Positions 1-8,220 of a DNA stretch of 64,000 nt are shown in pieces. Under the pieces are notes generated by a model. The model had not been told where the DNA came from, did no database searches, and saw nothing but the letters and a program-made list of their open reading frames with translations. A program made the translations under genes and the position numbers. The first letter of the stretch is position 1. The number at the start of each line of letters is the position of its first letter. The DNA comes from Phycisphaeraceae bacterium. GTDB lineage: Bacteria; Planctomycetota; Phycisphaerae; Phycisphaerales; Phycisphaeraceae. Where the stretch lies: positions 1 to 64,000 of the forward strand of contig JAJDCY010000028.1 in NCBI GenBank assembly GCA_029260595.1, read 5' to 3'.

Positions 1-1167
1 GGCGACCAGACCCTGACGATCGACCCGGATGTGACTCAGAGCTTCACCAACGCCGCGACGCTGCGTGCCGAGGGCACGGGCGGGCTGGTGTTGACCGGGG
101 CGAACGGCGGCGGTTTCATCAACACCGGGCAGACGATCGAGATTCTCGACGGATCGAAGCTGGACCTAGTTACCAGCGCTGAGCTCGTCGGCGGGACGGT
201 GAGCATGGCCGGGACGGGCAAGATGCGGCTTTTGAGTGGGACACCCGTCCTCGATGGCGTGACACTCGCCGCGGGGAGTATGGTTGAGCATTCGAACAAC
301 TTGACCACTGTCGTTCAGACGAGCCTGACGAACAACGGTGTTTGGAACATGAACTCAACCGGGCATGCGACGCGGATCACGGTCGAGGGCGGGGCTACGT
401 TAGGCGGTACCGGCGAGATCGTGATGTCCAACACCACGGCGAATCAGATCCGGAACAATGCTGACGCGTTCGTGTTCGTCAATGGGCCCGATCACACGAT
501 CCGCGGCGCGGGTCAGCTGTTGGTTGGTTTTGGCGGGATGCTCAACAACGGGACGATCCTGGCGCAAGGCTCTGAGCTGCTGATCATCGACCCGGATGCC
601 TCGCAGAGTTTTACTAATGCCGCGACCCTACGAGCCGAGGGTGCGGGTGGTTTGGAGTTCACCGGGGCGAACGGTGGCGACTTCATCAACACCGGTCAGA
701 CGATCGAGATCCTCGACGGATCGAAGCTGGACCTGACTACCAGCGCTGAGCTCGTCGGCGGCACGGTGAGCATGGCCGGGACGGGCAAGATTCGGTTAAT
801 TAGTGGGACACCGGTTCTGGATGGCGTGACGCTGGCTGCGGGGAGCAAAGTAGAGCACCCCAACAACCTGACCGCGGAGGTTCAGACAAGCCTGGTCAAC
901 AACGGTGTTTGGAACATGAACTCAACCGGGCATGCGACGCGGATCACGGTCGCGGGCGGGGCTACGTTAGGCGGTACCGGTGAGATCGTGATGTCCAACA
1001 CCACGGCGAATCAGATCCGGAACAATTCTGACGCGTTCGTGTTCGTCAATGGGCCCGACCATACGATCCGCGGTGCGGGCCAGTTGTTGGTCGGTTTTGG
1101 CGGGATGCTCAACAACGGGACGATCCGCGCCGAGGGCAACCAGACCCTGACCATCGACCCTGACACG
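1..1167 (+). repeat. 567-bp tandem coding repeat, two full copies
   Basis: Matching words recur exactly 567 bp apart: gacccgga at 22 and 589 with a related copy at 1156, and aacaacggtgtttgg at 331 and 898. The period corresponds to 189 codons in frame. The first unit is probably incomplete at its 5' end because it meets the window edge. Confidence 0.85.
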
Positions 1168-1833
1168 AGCAAGAACTTCACCAACGCCGGGGCCCTGGAG
1201 GCCGTGGGGCTCGGGGGCGTCGTCCTGACGGGCGCGAGCGGCGGTGACTTTATCAACGCCTCGGGTGGTGAGATCGCGATTACATCGAAGGTGTCATTGA
1301 CCACGTCGGCTTCGCTGACGAATCAACCGGGTGGCGTCGTGTCGGGGACGGGATTGCTAGATATCGTGTCAGGTGTCTTTACAAACGGCGGGACGGTCGC
1401 CCCGGGCTTCTCGCCGGGGACGCTGACAGTCGATGGTGAGTACAACCAAACCGCCAGCGGGATACTAGCCATCGAGCTTGGGGGATCCCCGGGCAGCGGC
1501 CTCTTCGACGTGTTGGCTGTCACAGGCACCAGCGGCGACGCCAACCTCGACGGGAATATCGGTGTCAGCTTGATCAATGGATTCACACCCGATCTAGCGG
1601 ACATGTTCACCGTCTTGACCACGGCGGGCGGCGTCAACGGGTTCTTCGCCAACGCCGACCCCGGCGGTGGCAGCACCGCCACAGTGAACCTCGGCGGCGG
1701 CAGCTCCTTTGACGTGATCTACCACGCTGATTCGGTGGTGCTGACCAACGTCAACATCATCCCCGAGCCGGCATCGCTGGCCATCCTCGCGGTCGGCGGA
1801 GCCCTGCTCGCGCCGCGTCGGCGGACCCGGTAA
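1..1833 (+). CDS. Repetitive secreted PEP-CTERM protein, 5'-truncated by the window edge
   Basis: The reading frame is open from base 1, so the true start lies upstream; the GTG at 31 is only the first possible start inside the window. At least 610 residues are visible. The protein is built of Gly/Thr/Asn-rich units of about 189 residues with recurring phrases such as NNGTI, DHTIRGAG and GGTVSM, as expected for a beta-helix or autotransporter-like passenger. It then has a GGTVAPGFSPG segment and ends in a PEP-CTERM signal: IPEPASLAI, a hydrophobic stretch and a basic RRRTR tail. PEP-CTERM proteins are exported and processed by an exosortase in the envelope, so this is probably an extracellular or matrix protein. 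It is a paralogue of the next gene, and the last 60 residues of the two are nearly identical. Its specific function is unknown. Confidence 0.85.
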   Translation, partial: GDQTLTIDPDVTQSFTNAATLRAEGTGGLVLTGANGGGFINTGQTIEILDGSKLDLVTSAELVGGTVSMAGTGKMRLLSGTPVLDGVTLAAGSMVEHSNNLTTVVQTSLTNNGVWNMNSTGHATRITVEGGATLGGTGEIVMSNTTANQIRNNADAFVFVNGPDHTIRGAGQLLVGFGGMLNNGTILAQGSELLIIDPDASQSFTNAATLRAEGAGGLEFTGANGGDFINTGQTIEILDGSKLDLTTSAELVGGTVSMAGTGKIRLISGTPVLDGVTLAAGSKVEHPNNLTAEVQTSLVNNGVWNMNSTGHATRITVAGGATLGGTGEIVMSNTTANQIRNNSDAFVFVNGPDHTIRGAGQLLVGFGGMLNNGTIRAEGNQTLTIDPDTSKNFTNAGALEAVGLGGVVLTGASGGDFINASGGEIAITSKVSLTTSASLTNQPGGVVSGTGLLDIVSGVFTNGGTVAPGFSPGTLTVDGEYNQTASGILAIELGGSPGSGLFDVLAVTGTSGDANLDGNIGVSLINGFTPDLADMFTVLTTAGGVNGFFANADPGGGSTATVNLGGGSSFDVIYHADSVVLTNVNIIPEPASLAILAVGGALLAPRRRTR

Positions 1834-1864
1834 CTCGCCGGACGGCAACTATCTTCTCAATTAG

Positions 1865-1896
1865 ACAACCCCTCGGCCTAGCGGCTGGGGGGTTGT
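1865..1896 (+). terminator. Probable rho-independent terminator
   Basis: An inverted repeat with arms around acaacccctcggcc and ggctggggggttgt starts about 32 bp after the stop codon of the first gene. It has a 4-base loop and one or two mismatches. No long T run follows, so the termination role is inferred from position and stem strength. Confidence 0.55.
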
Positions 1897-2060
1897 ATCT
1901 TGCGCGGTGCGCCGAGATTTCAGTCCTTCGATCTGCGTGACCTGGGCCTTGTAGGGCCCCGGCGGCGGGGGTCTCATAGGACTCGCCCATTCCGTGACCC
2001 CGGTTTACCGCCTCCTAGGTGGCATTTCGCGACGTCCGGCGGTGAAACTGTCAAAAATGC

Positions 2061-2089
2061 TTGCGATTTCAAGTGGTTCGAGTTATATT
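2061..2089 (+). promoter_or_regulatory. Sigma70-type promoter for the second repeat protein
   Basis: TTGCGA at 2061-2066 and TATATT at 2084-2089 are separated by exactly 17 bp, in an AT-rich patch within the 372-bp gap between the two paralogues. The start codon at 2206 is about 110 bp downstream. The rest of the gap shows the terminator and nothing else I recognise. Confidence 0.55.
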
Positions 2090-2205
2090 ACTCATCTCTA
2101 TCATGGTGAGTGGGAGGCTGCCTGTCGTTCGAGAGCGCGAGCCACGCCACTTGGAAATGCCGGACCCGGCCACTCGGCTGGATGGCGAAGCTTGGAGGAA
2201 TTCCC

Positions 2206-5200
2206 ATGTCAGCAAACTCACCGAAGCAGGTTAGGAGTATCCGTCGGCGCCGTGTTGGCGCACGTGCCCGCAAGATCGTCGCGGGCGTCGCGTTGGCGTT
2301 GGCAGCCGGCTACACACCCGCAGCGATGGGTGTTGACGCGGTGTGGGTTGGTGGGACCGGTGATTGGAGCCTCGACACCAATTGGAGCCCGGTGGGTGTG
2401 CCCAATGGGTTGACGTTTGATGTCAAGATCGACAACGGTGACGGGGGGACGGGCTCGGTGGTCACGCTGGATACAACCGTCTCCATCAACTCGCTGGTGC
2501 TGGACCTGGGCGATGCGTTGAGCTTTACGAATGGTCGGGACCTGGCTGTGTCCGGAGTTGATGGAGACGTCACGAACAACGGGACGATTTCATTGAACTC
2601 AACGGGATCGCTGACACAGTTCACGGTGGGTGGAGACCTTCTCGGGTCGGGCGAGGTGGTGATTGGGACGAACTCGTTCAATGAGTTCCGCACAAGCGGC
2701 ATATTGACACATGGTGCGGATCACACGATCCGCGGTGCAGGCAAAGTGTTGGCCGGCTCCGGGGGGATGAACAACAACGGGACAATTATCGCGGATCAGA
2801 CCGTGATCATGACCGTAGACCCCAGCGCATTGGGCATCATTAACGCGGCAACGGGGACGTTCCGTGCCAGTGGTAGCGGTGGGATGGAGTTCCTTGGTGG
2901 GCTGTACGGGAATCAGTTCGGGACCATTGAGGTGCTGGCCGGATCGAAGCTCGAACTTGAGCAGAACGTCACGATCAACGGAGGAACGCTGGATACGTTC
3001 GGCGATGGCGTGGTGCTTCTAAATGGGTCGGGGACGGCCCAAAAGCTGATCAACGTGACGACGACCGGTGATGGAACAGACGATTTCGTTCAAACGAATG
3101 GCAAGGACGCGGCGATCCAGATCGGGCTGACGAACAATGCGTCGTGGCATTTGAACTCGACGAGTTCGTTAACTGATCTGACTTTCGCGGATGGAAACGC
3201 GAACCAGACACTCGACGGGACCGGGCGTATTGTGATGAACGGTCATGTCAATAACCGGATCCTGCTGGGCGATAGCACTCTCACGGTGACTCAGGGAGCC
3301 GACCACACGATTCACGGCGGTGGGTCGCTGTTGGCGGATACAGGCGGGATGATCAATAACGGGACGATCCTCGCGGATCTGGCGTCTGATCCGCTCACGG
3401 TCGATCCGGACGTGAACGGCTTTACGAACAACGGCACGATGGAGGCCACCGGCGCGGCTGGGTTAGTCCTCAACGGTGGTGATTACACGAACACGACGAC
3501 CATCGAGGCGAAGACCGGGTCGAAAGTGGATCTTCTAGGCGGCGTAACAATGACCGGCGGCACGCTGAAGTCTTCCGGGACGGGTGCGGTGAACTTGAAG
3601 GGGTCGGTGACGAACCTCGTGCTCGATAGTGTGACGCTCGAGGGCACGACCGTGCAGCCGAACGGCAACGATTCGGCGGTCATGACAACGGTCGTGAACG
3701 ACGGGACTTGGACCCTCAACTCAACCTCCGGCCAGACAGATGTGACGTTCCTGGATGGGGCCAGTCTTGATGGGACGGGCGAGTTGGTGCTGATGGATCA
3801 TGTCAACAATCGGATATTAACCAATGACACCGTGATGACACAGGCCGCCGATCATACGATCCGTGGGGGTGGGTCACTATTGGCTGACAGCGGTGGCATG
3901 ATCAACAACGGGACGATCACGGCTGACGGTGGGATCGCGATCACGGTTAATCCGAACGACAACGGTTTTACGAATAACGGGGTGATGGAGGCGACCAGCA
4001 CGGACGGGTTAATCCTCAGTGGTGGTGATTACACGAATACGACGACAATCGAGGCGAAGACCGGGTCGAAAGTGGATCTTCTGGGCGGCGTAACAATGGC
4101 CGGCGGCACGCTGAAGTCTTCCGGGACGGGTGTGGTGAACTTGAAGGGGTCGGTGACGAACCTCGTGCTCGATAGTGTGATGCTCGAGGGCAATACCGTG
4201 CAGCTGAACGCCAACGATTCGGCGGTCATGACGACGGTTGTGAACGACGGGACTTGGACTCTCAACTCAACCTCCGGCCAGACGGATGTGACGTTCCTGG
4301 ATGGGGCCAGTCTTGATGGGACGGGCGAGTTGCTGCTGATGGATCATCTCAACAATCGGATTATGACAAATGACACCGTCATGACGCAGGCCGTCGATCA
4401 CACGATCCGTGGTGGTGGGTCACTGTTGGTAAACTCAGGCGGGATGATCAACAACGGGACGATCACGGCCGACGGTGGGATGGCGATCACGGTTGATCCG
4501 AACGACAACGGTTTTACGAATAACGGGGTGATGGAGGCGACCAGCACGGACGGGTTAATCCTCAGTGGTGGTGATTACACGAATACGACGACAATCGAGG
4601 CGAAGACCGGATCGAAAGTGGATCTTCTAGGCGGCGTGACAATGACCGGCGGCACGCTGAAGTCTTCCGGGACCGGTGTGGTGAACTTGAAGGGGTCGGT
4701 GACGAACCTCGTGCTCGACGGCGTGACGCTTGAGGGCAATACCGTGCAGCCGAACGCCAACGATTCGGCGATCATGACGACGGTTCAGAACAACGGGGTG
4801 TGGGAGCTGAGTTCAAGTAGCAGTGTGACGACGGTGACATTTCAGGATGGCGCCATCCTTGACGGGACCGGCGAGCTGGTGCTGATGGATCACATCAACA
4901 ATCACGTCCTGACCAATGGCACGGTGATGACACAGGCCGCCGATCACACGATTCGTGGCGGGGGATCGCTGCTGGCTAACAGCGGGGGCATGCTTAACCA
5001 AGGGACCATCCGAGCGGACGAGGCTACACGCATCGAGATCGACCCCGACGCTCTGGGATTCACGAACGAAGGTTTGATGGAAGCGATCGGGGCCGGTGGG
5101 CTGGAGTTCCAGGGCGGTGCCTTTACCAACGCCGCCGGCGGGACGATCGCCGTCACCTCGAAGGTGACGCTGACGACATCCGGCACCACGCTCACCAACG

Positions 5201-5706
5201 AGCCCGGTGGGCTGGTCGAAGGGACCGGGACCCTCGATGCCGACGGGACGGGGGTTTCATTCATCAACGGCGGGACCGTCGCCCCGGGCTTCTCGCCGGG
5301 CGAGCTGACGATTGAAGGTGTTTACAACCAGACCGCGACCGGGTTGCTGGACCTTGAAATCGGCGGCACCCCGGCGAGCAACCTCTTCGACCTGTTGACC
5401 GTCTCCGACGTGGCGAACCTCGACGGGAACATCATCGTCAACCTGATCAACGGCTTCACGCCGCTGCTGACCGATCAGTACACCGTGTTGACGGCGACCA
5501 ATGGCGTAAGCGGCTTCTTCGCCAACGCCGACCCGGGTGTTGGCACTACGGCGACGGTGAACCTTGGCGGCGGTAGCTCGTTCGACGTGATCTACAACGC
5601 CAACTCGGTGGTGCTGACCAACGTCAACATCATCCCCGAGCCGGCATCGCTCGCGATCTTCACCGTCGGCGGAGCGCTGCTCCTGCCGCGTCGGCGGACC
5701 AGGTAG
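2206..5706 (+). CDS. Large repetitive secreted PEP-CTERM protein (1166 aa)
   Basis: I chose the ATG at 2206 over the upstream in-frame ATG at 2110 because GGAGG (2194-2198) lies at good spacing and the protein then begins with a normal signal peptide: an Arg/Lys-rich N-region and a hydrophobic core ending near AAMG. After a unique N-terminal region come three near-identical units of 182 residues with NNGT, DHTIRGGGSLL and GGDYTNTT phrases, then the same GGTVAPGFSPG module as its upstream paralogue. The C-terminus is a PEP-CTERM signal, IPEPASLAI plus hydrophobic stretch plus RRRTR. The composition suggests an exported beta-helical surface or matrix protein. The high DNA identity between repeats suggests recent duplication or gene conversion. 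Ligand or role cannot be read from sequence. Confidence 0.88.
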   Translation: MSANSPKQVRSIRRRRVGARARKIVAGVALALAAGYTPAAMGVDAVWVGGTGDWSLDTNWSPVGVPNGLTFDVKIDNGDGGTGSVVTLDTTVSINSLVLDLGDALSFTNGRDLAVSGVDGDVTNNGTISLNSTGSLTQFTVGGDLLGSGEVVIGTNSFNEFRTSGILTHGADHTIRGAGKVLAGSGGMNNNGTIIADQTVIMTVDPSALGIINAATGTFRASGSGGMEFLGGLYGNQFGTIEVLAGSKLELEQNVTINGGTLDTFGDGVVLLNGSGTAQKLINVTTTGDGTDDFVQTNGKDAAIQIGLTNNASWHLNSTSSLTDLTFADGNANQTLDGTGRIVMNGHVNNRILLGDSTLTVTQGADHTIHGGGSLLADTGGMINNGTILADLASDPLTVDPDVNGFTNNGTMEATGAAGLVLNGGDYTNTTTIEAKTGSKVDLLGGVTMTGGTLKSSGTGAVNLKGSVTNLVLDSVTLEGTTVQPNGNDSAVMTTVVNDGTWTLNSTSGQTDVTFLDGASLDGTGELVLMDHVNNRILTNDTVMTQAADHTIRGGGSLLADSGGMINNGTITADGGIAITVNPNDNGFTNNGVMEATSTDGLILSGGDYTNTTTIEAKTGSKVDLLGGVTMAGGTLKSSGTGVVNLKGSVTNLVLDSVMLEGNTVQLNANDSAVMTTVVNDGTWTLNSTSGQTDVTFLDGASLDGTGELLLMDHLNNRIMTNDTVMTQAVDHTIRGGGSLLVNSGGMINNGTITADGGMAITVDPNDNGFTNNGVMEATSTDGLILSGGDYTNTTTIEAKTGSKVDLLGGVTMTGGTLKSSGTGVVNLKGSVTNLVLDGVTLEGNTVQPNANDSAIMTTVQNNGVWELSSSSSVTTVTFQDGAILDGTGELVLMDHINNHVLTNGTVMTQAADHTIRGGGSLLANSGGMLNQGTIRADEATRIEIDPDALGFTNEGLMEAIGAGGLEFQGGAFTNAAGGTIAVTSKVTLTTSGTTLTNEPGGLVEGTGTLDADGTGVSFINGGTVAPGFSPGELTIEGVYNQTATGLLDLEIGGTPASNLFDLLTVSDVANLDGNIIVNLINGFTPLLTDQYTVLTATNGVSGFFANADPGVGTTATVNLGGGSSFDVIYNANSVVLTNVNIIPEPASLAIFTVGGALLLPRRRTR
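3481..5000 (+). repeat. 546-bp tandem coding repeat, three copies
   Basis: The phrase starting gattacacgaa begins at 3481, 4027 and 4573, exactly 546 bp (182 codons) apart. Copies one and two are nearly identical at the DNA level. The third copy is close for its first 220 bp and then diverges. Confidence 0.9.
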
Positions 5707-5747
5707 CGCCTGCAGCCGCAACACAGAACATCGTCCAAGATAGACGG

Positions 5748-5780
5748 CAACCCCGCGTCGCAACGCCCGGGGTTGTTGTT
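5748..5780. terminator. Bidirectional terminator between convergent genes
   Basis: The arms caaccccg (5748-5755) and cggggttg (5768-5775) form a GC-rich hairpin followed on the plus strand by ttgttattt. It lies between the end of the large repeat protein and the end of the convergent small gene at 5805, so it can serve both. Confidence 0.6.
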
Positions 5781-5804
5781 ATTTCCGCAGAGATCGGGCC
5801 GGTA

Positions 5805-6185
5805 TCAGTGGCGCAACGCCTCAAGCGTTTGATGGAAGGCGAGCGTGTCCTGCTCGGGGGGCAAGTCGGTCATGATCTGTTCGAGCATCGTGCGGGCGCG
5901 ATCGTGTTGCCCGATCCTGACCAGGCTCTCAACCCACGCGATCCTGTCGGCCACATCGCCGGTACCGGGTGACTCGGCCAACGCCAATGACAGCCGCGCG
6001 AGGTGATCTAGCGACGGGTGATCAACCGCGCCCCGCGGCGTCGATCGAACCTGCGGCGTCTGCGAGTAACCGGCCCGCGTTGTCTGCGGCTCGCCCGCCG
6101 CGATGAATGCGCCCCCGGCGAGCGCGACAGTCGCCGTTGCGAGCAGTGCGGCTTTGATCTTGTTGCGTTTCTTCATCGCGATCAT
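5805..6185 (-). CDS. Small exported protein of unknown function, TPR-like
   Basis: This 126-residue protein begins with Lys/Arg residues and a clean hydrophobic segment (KIKAALLATATVALAGGAF), a likely signal peptide. The rest is helical with a pattern such as ARLSLALAESPG and RIGQHDRARTMLEQ, which resembles one or two TPR-type helix pairs. The ATG at 6185 has a GGTG 5 nt upstream; the in-frame ATG at 6176 is an equally possible start. It is convergent with the large PEP-CTERM gene and shares its terminator hairpin. I do not recognise a named family. Confidence 0.6.
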   Translation of the reverse strand: MIAMKKRNKIKAALLATATVALAGGAFIAAGEPQTTRAGYSQTPQVRSTPRGAVDHPSLDHLARLSLALAESPGTGDVADRIAWVESLVRIGQHDRARTMLEQIMTDLPPEQDTLAFHQTLEALRH

Positions 6186-6650
6186 TTTTCACCAGCGACG
6201 ACGAATCCCGATCGGCCTGGCTGGCGGTTGGGCCGGTTGCGACACTCATATCATCGGTCCATCTCTGTGGGGACTGTGTTATCGGCGGTCGCTGCGGGCA
6301 AGAAATTGATCCCATTATAGCAGTCATCCGGTTGAAAAGGCCCGTTTTCGGGAACGCCGCGCGCCTCACGCCTGACATTACATATACGGGTGTGACGGTA
6401 GCAGTTGGGTTGGGACTGGGGAGTATCACCCGCGCTCCGTGGGAGAGTACCCATCCACTTCGTATGTGCGCTCTCATCGCGTGTCGATCATTAACAGCTA
6501 CGCCGATCGCGGCTTGCGCAGAGCCGGTTGACCGCGTTCCATCTCACCGCAGGGTGTGGCATTCGCTTTGCGTAGAACCATTCCAGAGGGCGAGTACATC
6601 GTGTTCTTCAACCCGATCACGGCCCATTTGGCCGGCACAGGAGCTGATGT
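6186..6650. other. Non-coding gap between divergent genes
   Basis: No convincing coding frame is present; the open frames here have no start signals or family features. The stretch should hold divergent promoters for the small exported protein and the GH16-like gene, but I found no well-spaced -35/-10 pair. Confidence 0.4.
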
Positions 6651-7460
6651 ATGTCGCGGCAACTCATTCGACTGGTTTTGGGGTTTGCAACGTTTGCTAC
6701 GGTGGCTCAGCAGGCGGACGGCCGCACGATCGAGTTCTCCGGCATGACGTGGGAAGTCAAGAGTGGTTGCGGGCTCGGACCCGGCCCGAGCTGCTGGTCC
6801 GAGGATACCGAGAGTGTTTGGGTGGACGGGCTGGGTAGGCTGCACATGAAAGTCCGCGAGTCGGACGGGGTGTGGTACAGCGCCGAGGTATCAACACAGG
6901 AATCGTTCGGGTACGGCGACTACCGATTCCAGATTGAAACCAATACCGAACTGTTTGACCCAAACGTTGTGCTCGGGATGTTCACGTACAAGGACCGCGG
7001 CTTCGAAGACCCCGACGAGATCGATATCGAGCTGACTCGATTCGGTAACGCCGCGTCGAGCGACACGGGCCACTACACGGTTCAGCCGTACACCACGCCC
7101 GGGAACGGCAGCGACTTCGCGCTGGGTTTGGGAGGTACATTCGCGACGCATCGTTTCATGTGGGATCCCGAAGCGATCTTTTTCCAAAGCATCCACGGGC
7201 ACCACGACCAGCCGCCGACACCGGGGCATGAGATCTCACAGTGGACCTACACCGGCCCGGATATCCCTACGGCGTCCGATGAAAAGCTGCACATCAACCT
7301 CTGGATGTTCCAGGGCATGGCACCGGCTGACGGGCTCGACGTCGAGTTGATCGTCAAGAGCGTCTCGGTCATGCAGAACCCCGAGCCGTCGAGCCTGGCT
7401 GCGAGCTTCATGATGGCGGTTGCCGGCATCGGGTGCTGGACGCGCCGCCGGCCGGTGTGA
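6651..7460 (+). CDS. GH16-like glycoside hydrolase with PEP-CTERM tail
   Basis: The 269-residue protein starts at an ATG with AGGAG (6639-6643) 7 nt upstream. It has a signal peptide of about 24 residues. Residues 30-230 look like the GH16 beta-jelly-roll: SFGYGDYRFQIET matches the family's conserved sandwich strand, and EIDIE at 123-127 fits the catalytic signature E-x-D-x-E with nucleophile E123, D125 and acid/base E127. GH16 enzymes cut beta-1,3/1,4-glucans and galactans such as laminarin, agar or carrageenan; the substrate cannot be told from this sequence. The C-terminus NPEPSSLAA plus hydrophobic stretch plus RRRPV is a PEP-CTERM signal, so the enzyme is probably exported and sorted to the envelope. 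Confidence 0.82.
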   Translation: MSRQLIRLVLGFATFATVAQQADGRTIEFSGMTWEVKSGCGLGPGPSCWSEDTESVWVDGLGRLHMKVRESDGVWYSAEVSTQESFGYGDYRFQIETNTELFDPNVVLGMFTYKDRGFEDPDEIDIELTRFGNAASSDTGHYTVQPYTTPGNGSDFALGLGGTFATHRFMWDPEAIFFQSIHGHHDQPPTPGHEISQWTYTGPDIPTASDEKLHINLWMFQGMAPADGLDVELIVKSVSVMQNPEPSSLAASFMMAVAGIGCWTRRRPV

Positions 7461-7485
7461 TCGCGTGCTGCGAACACCCTTGGGC

Positions 7486-8178
7486 CTAGTCAGACCCGGC
7501 GTCGGCTTCGCGGACCGCGCGGCAGAAGTCGCGGATCATCGTCACGTCTTTGACGCCGGGTGACGACTCGACTCCCGATGAAACATCGACTGCGAACGGG
7601 CGCAGCGTGGCGATCGCCTGCCCGACATTCGCCGGGGTCAGCCCGCCGGCGAGGATCGTGGGAGGGAGATCTTCGAACGGTTCATGCTTCTGCGCTTTGG
7701 CGAGCGCATCCCAATCAAACGTGCGGCCAGTCCCGCCGGTCAGCGCAGCGACCGCACCGCGCGGCGGCAGCGCATCCCAGAGCAACGCTGTGAGGTTGTC
7801 GTGGTGTGACGACCGCCACGGCTGAACGAGTTGCGCAGCCTGAGACAGGTCGTCTGGAAGGCTCACCGCTTTGATCACACGCAGTGGGGCGAGATGGTCG
7901 GCATACTCGCTGGACTCGTTCCCATGAAGTTGAACGGTGCGCAGGTCCAACGTCTCAGCGACTTGACCAACACGCTCGGGGGCGGCGTCAACGAACAGCC
8001 CGATCGGCTCGACGAACGGTGGCAGCACATCGATAATCTCGCGCGCCTGGTCAATGGTGACGCACCGCCGCGAGGCCGAGACGAATACCAACCCGACCGC
8101 GTCGGTGCCGGCATACACAGCAGCGAGCGCGGTCGCCGGGTCTTTAATTCCACAGATCTTGACTCGTGTGCGCGCCAT
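7486..8178 (-). CDS. trpF: Phosphoribosylanthranilate isomerase
   Basis: TrpF converts N-(5'-phosphoribosyl)anthranilate to CdRP in tryptophan synthesis. The protein has the family start RVKICGIKDPATA, the motif VQLHGNES with its conserved His, and the C-terminal phosphate-binding loop region FAVDVSSGVESSPGVKD. The ATG at 8178 puts KICGI at the usual distance from the N-terminus; an in-frame ATG at 8208 would add ten residues, and neither has a strong ribosome site. The length of 230 residues is slightly above the usual 200-220. It follows the helicase gene by about 40 bp and may be co-transcribed with it. No other trp gene is in the window. Confidence 0.92.
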   Translation of the reverse strand: MARTRVKICGIKDPATALAAVYAGTDAVGLVFVSASRRCVTIDQAREIIDVLPPFVEPIGLFVDAAPERVGQVAETLDLRTVQLHGNESSEYADHLAPLRVIKAVSLPDDLSQAAQLVQPWRSSHHDNLTALLWDALPPRGAVAALTGGTGRTFDWDALAKAQKHEPFEDLPPTILAGGLTPANVGQAIATLRPFAVDVSSGVESSPGVKDVTMIRDFCRAVREADAGSD

Positions 8179-8220
8179 CAGCGAATTGTAGCGGTCGGCG
8201 GCGGCCATCGGGCTGCGCCG

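Noticed and set aside
3481-5000. A CRISPR-like array, because of evenly spaced repeats
   Set aside because: The repeats are 546 bp long, in frame and coding, with no short repeat-spacer pattern. No CRISPR array or cas gene was seen anywhere in the window.
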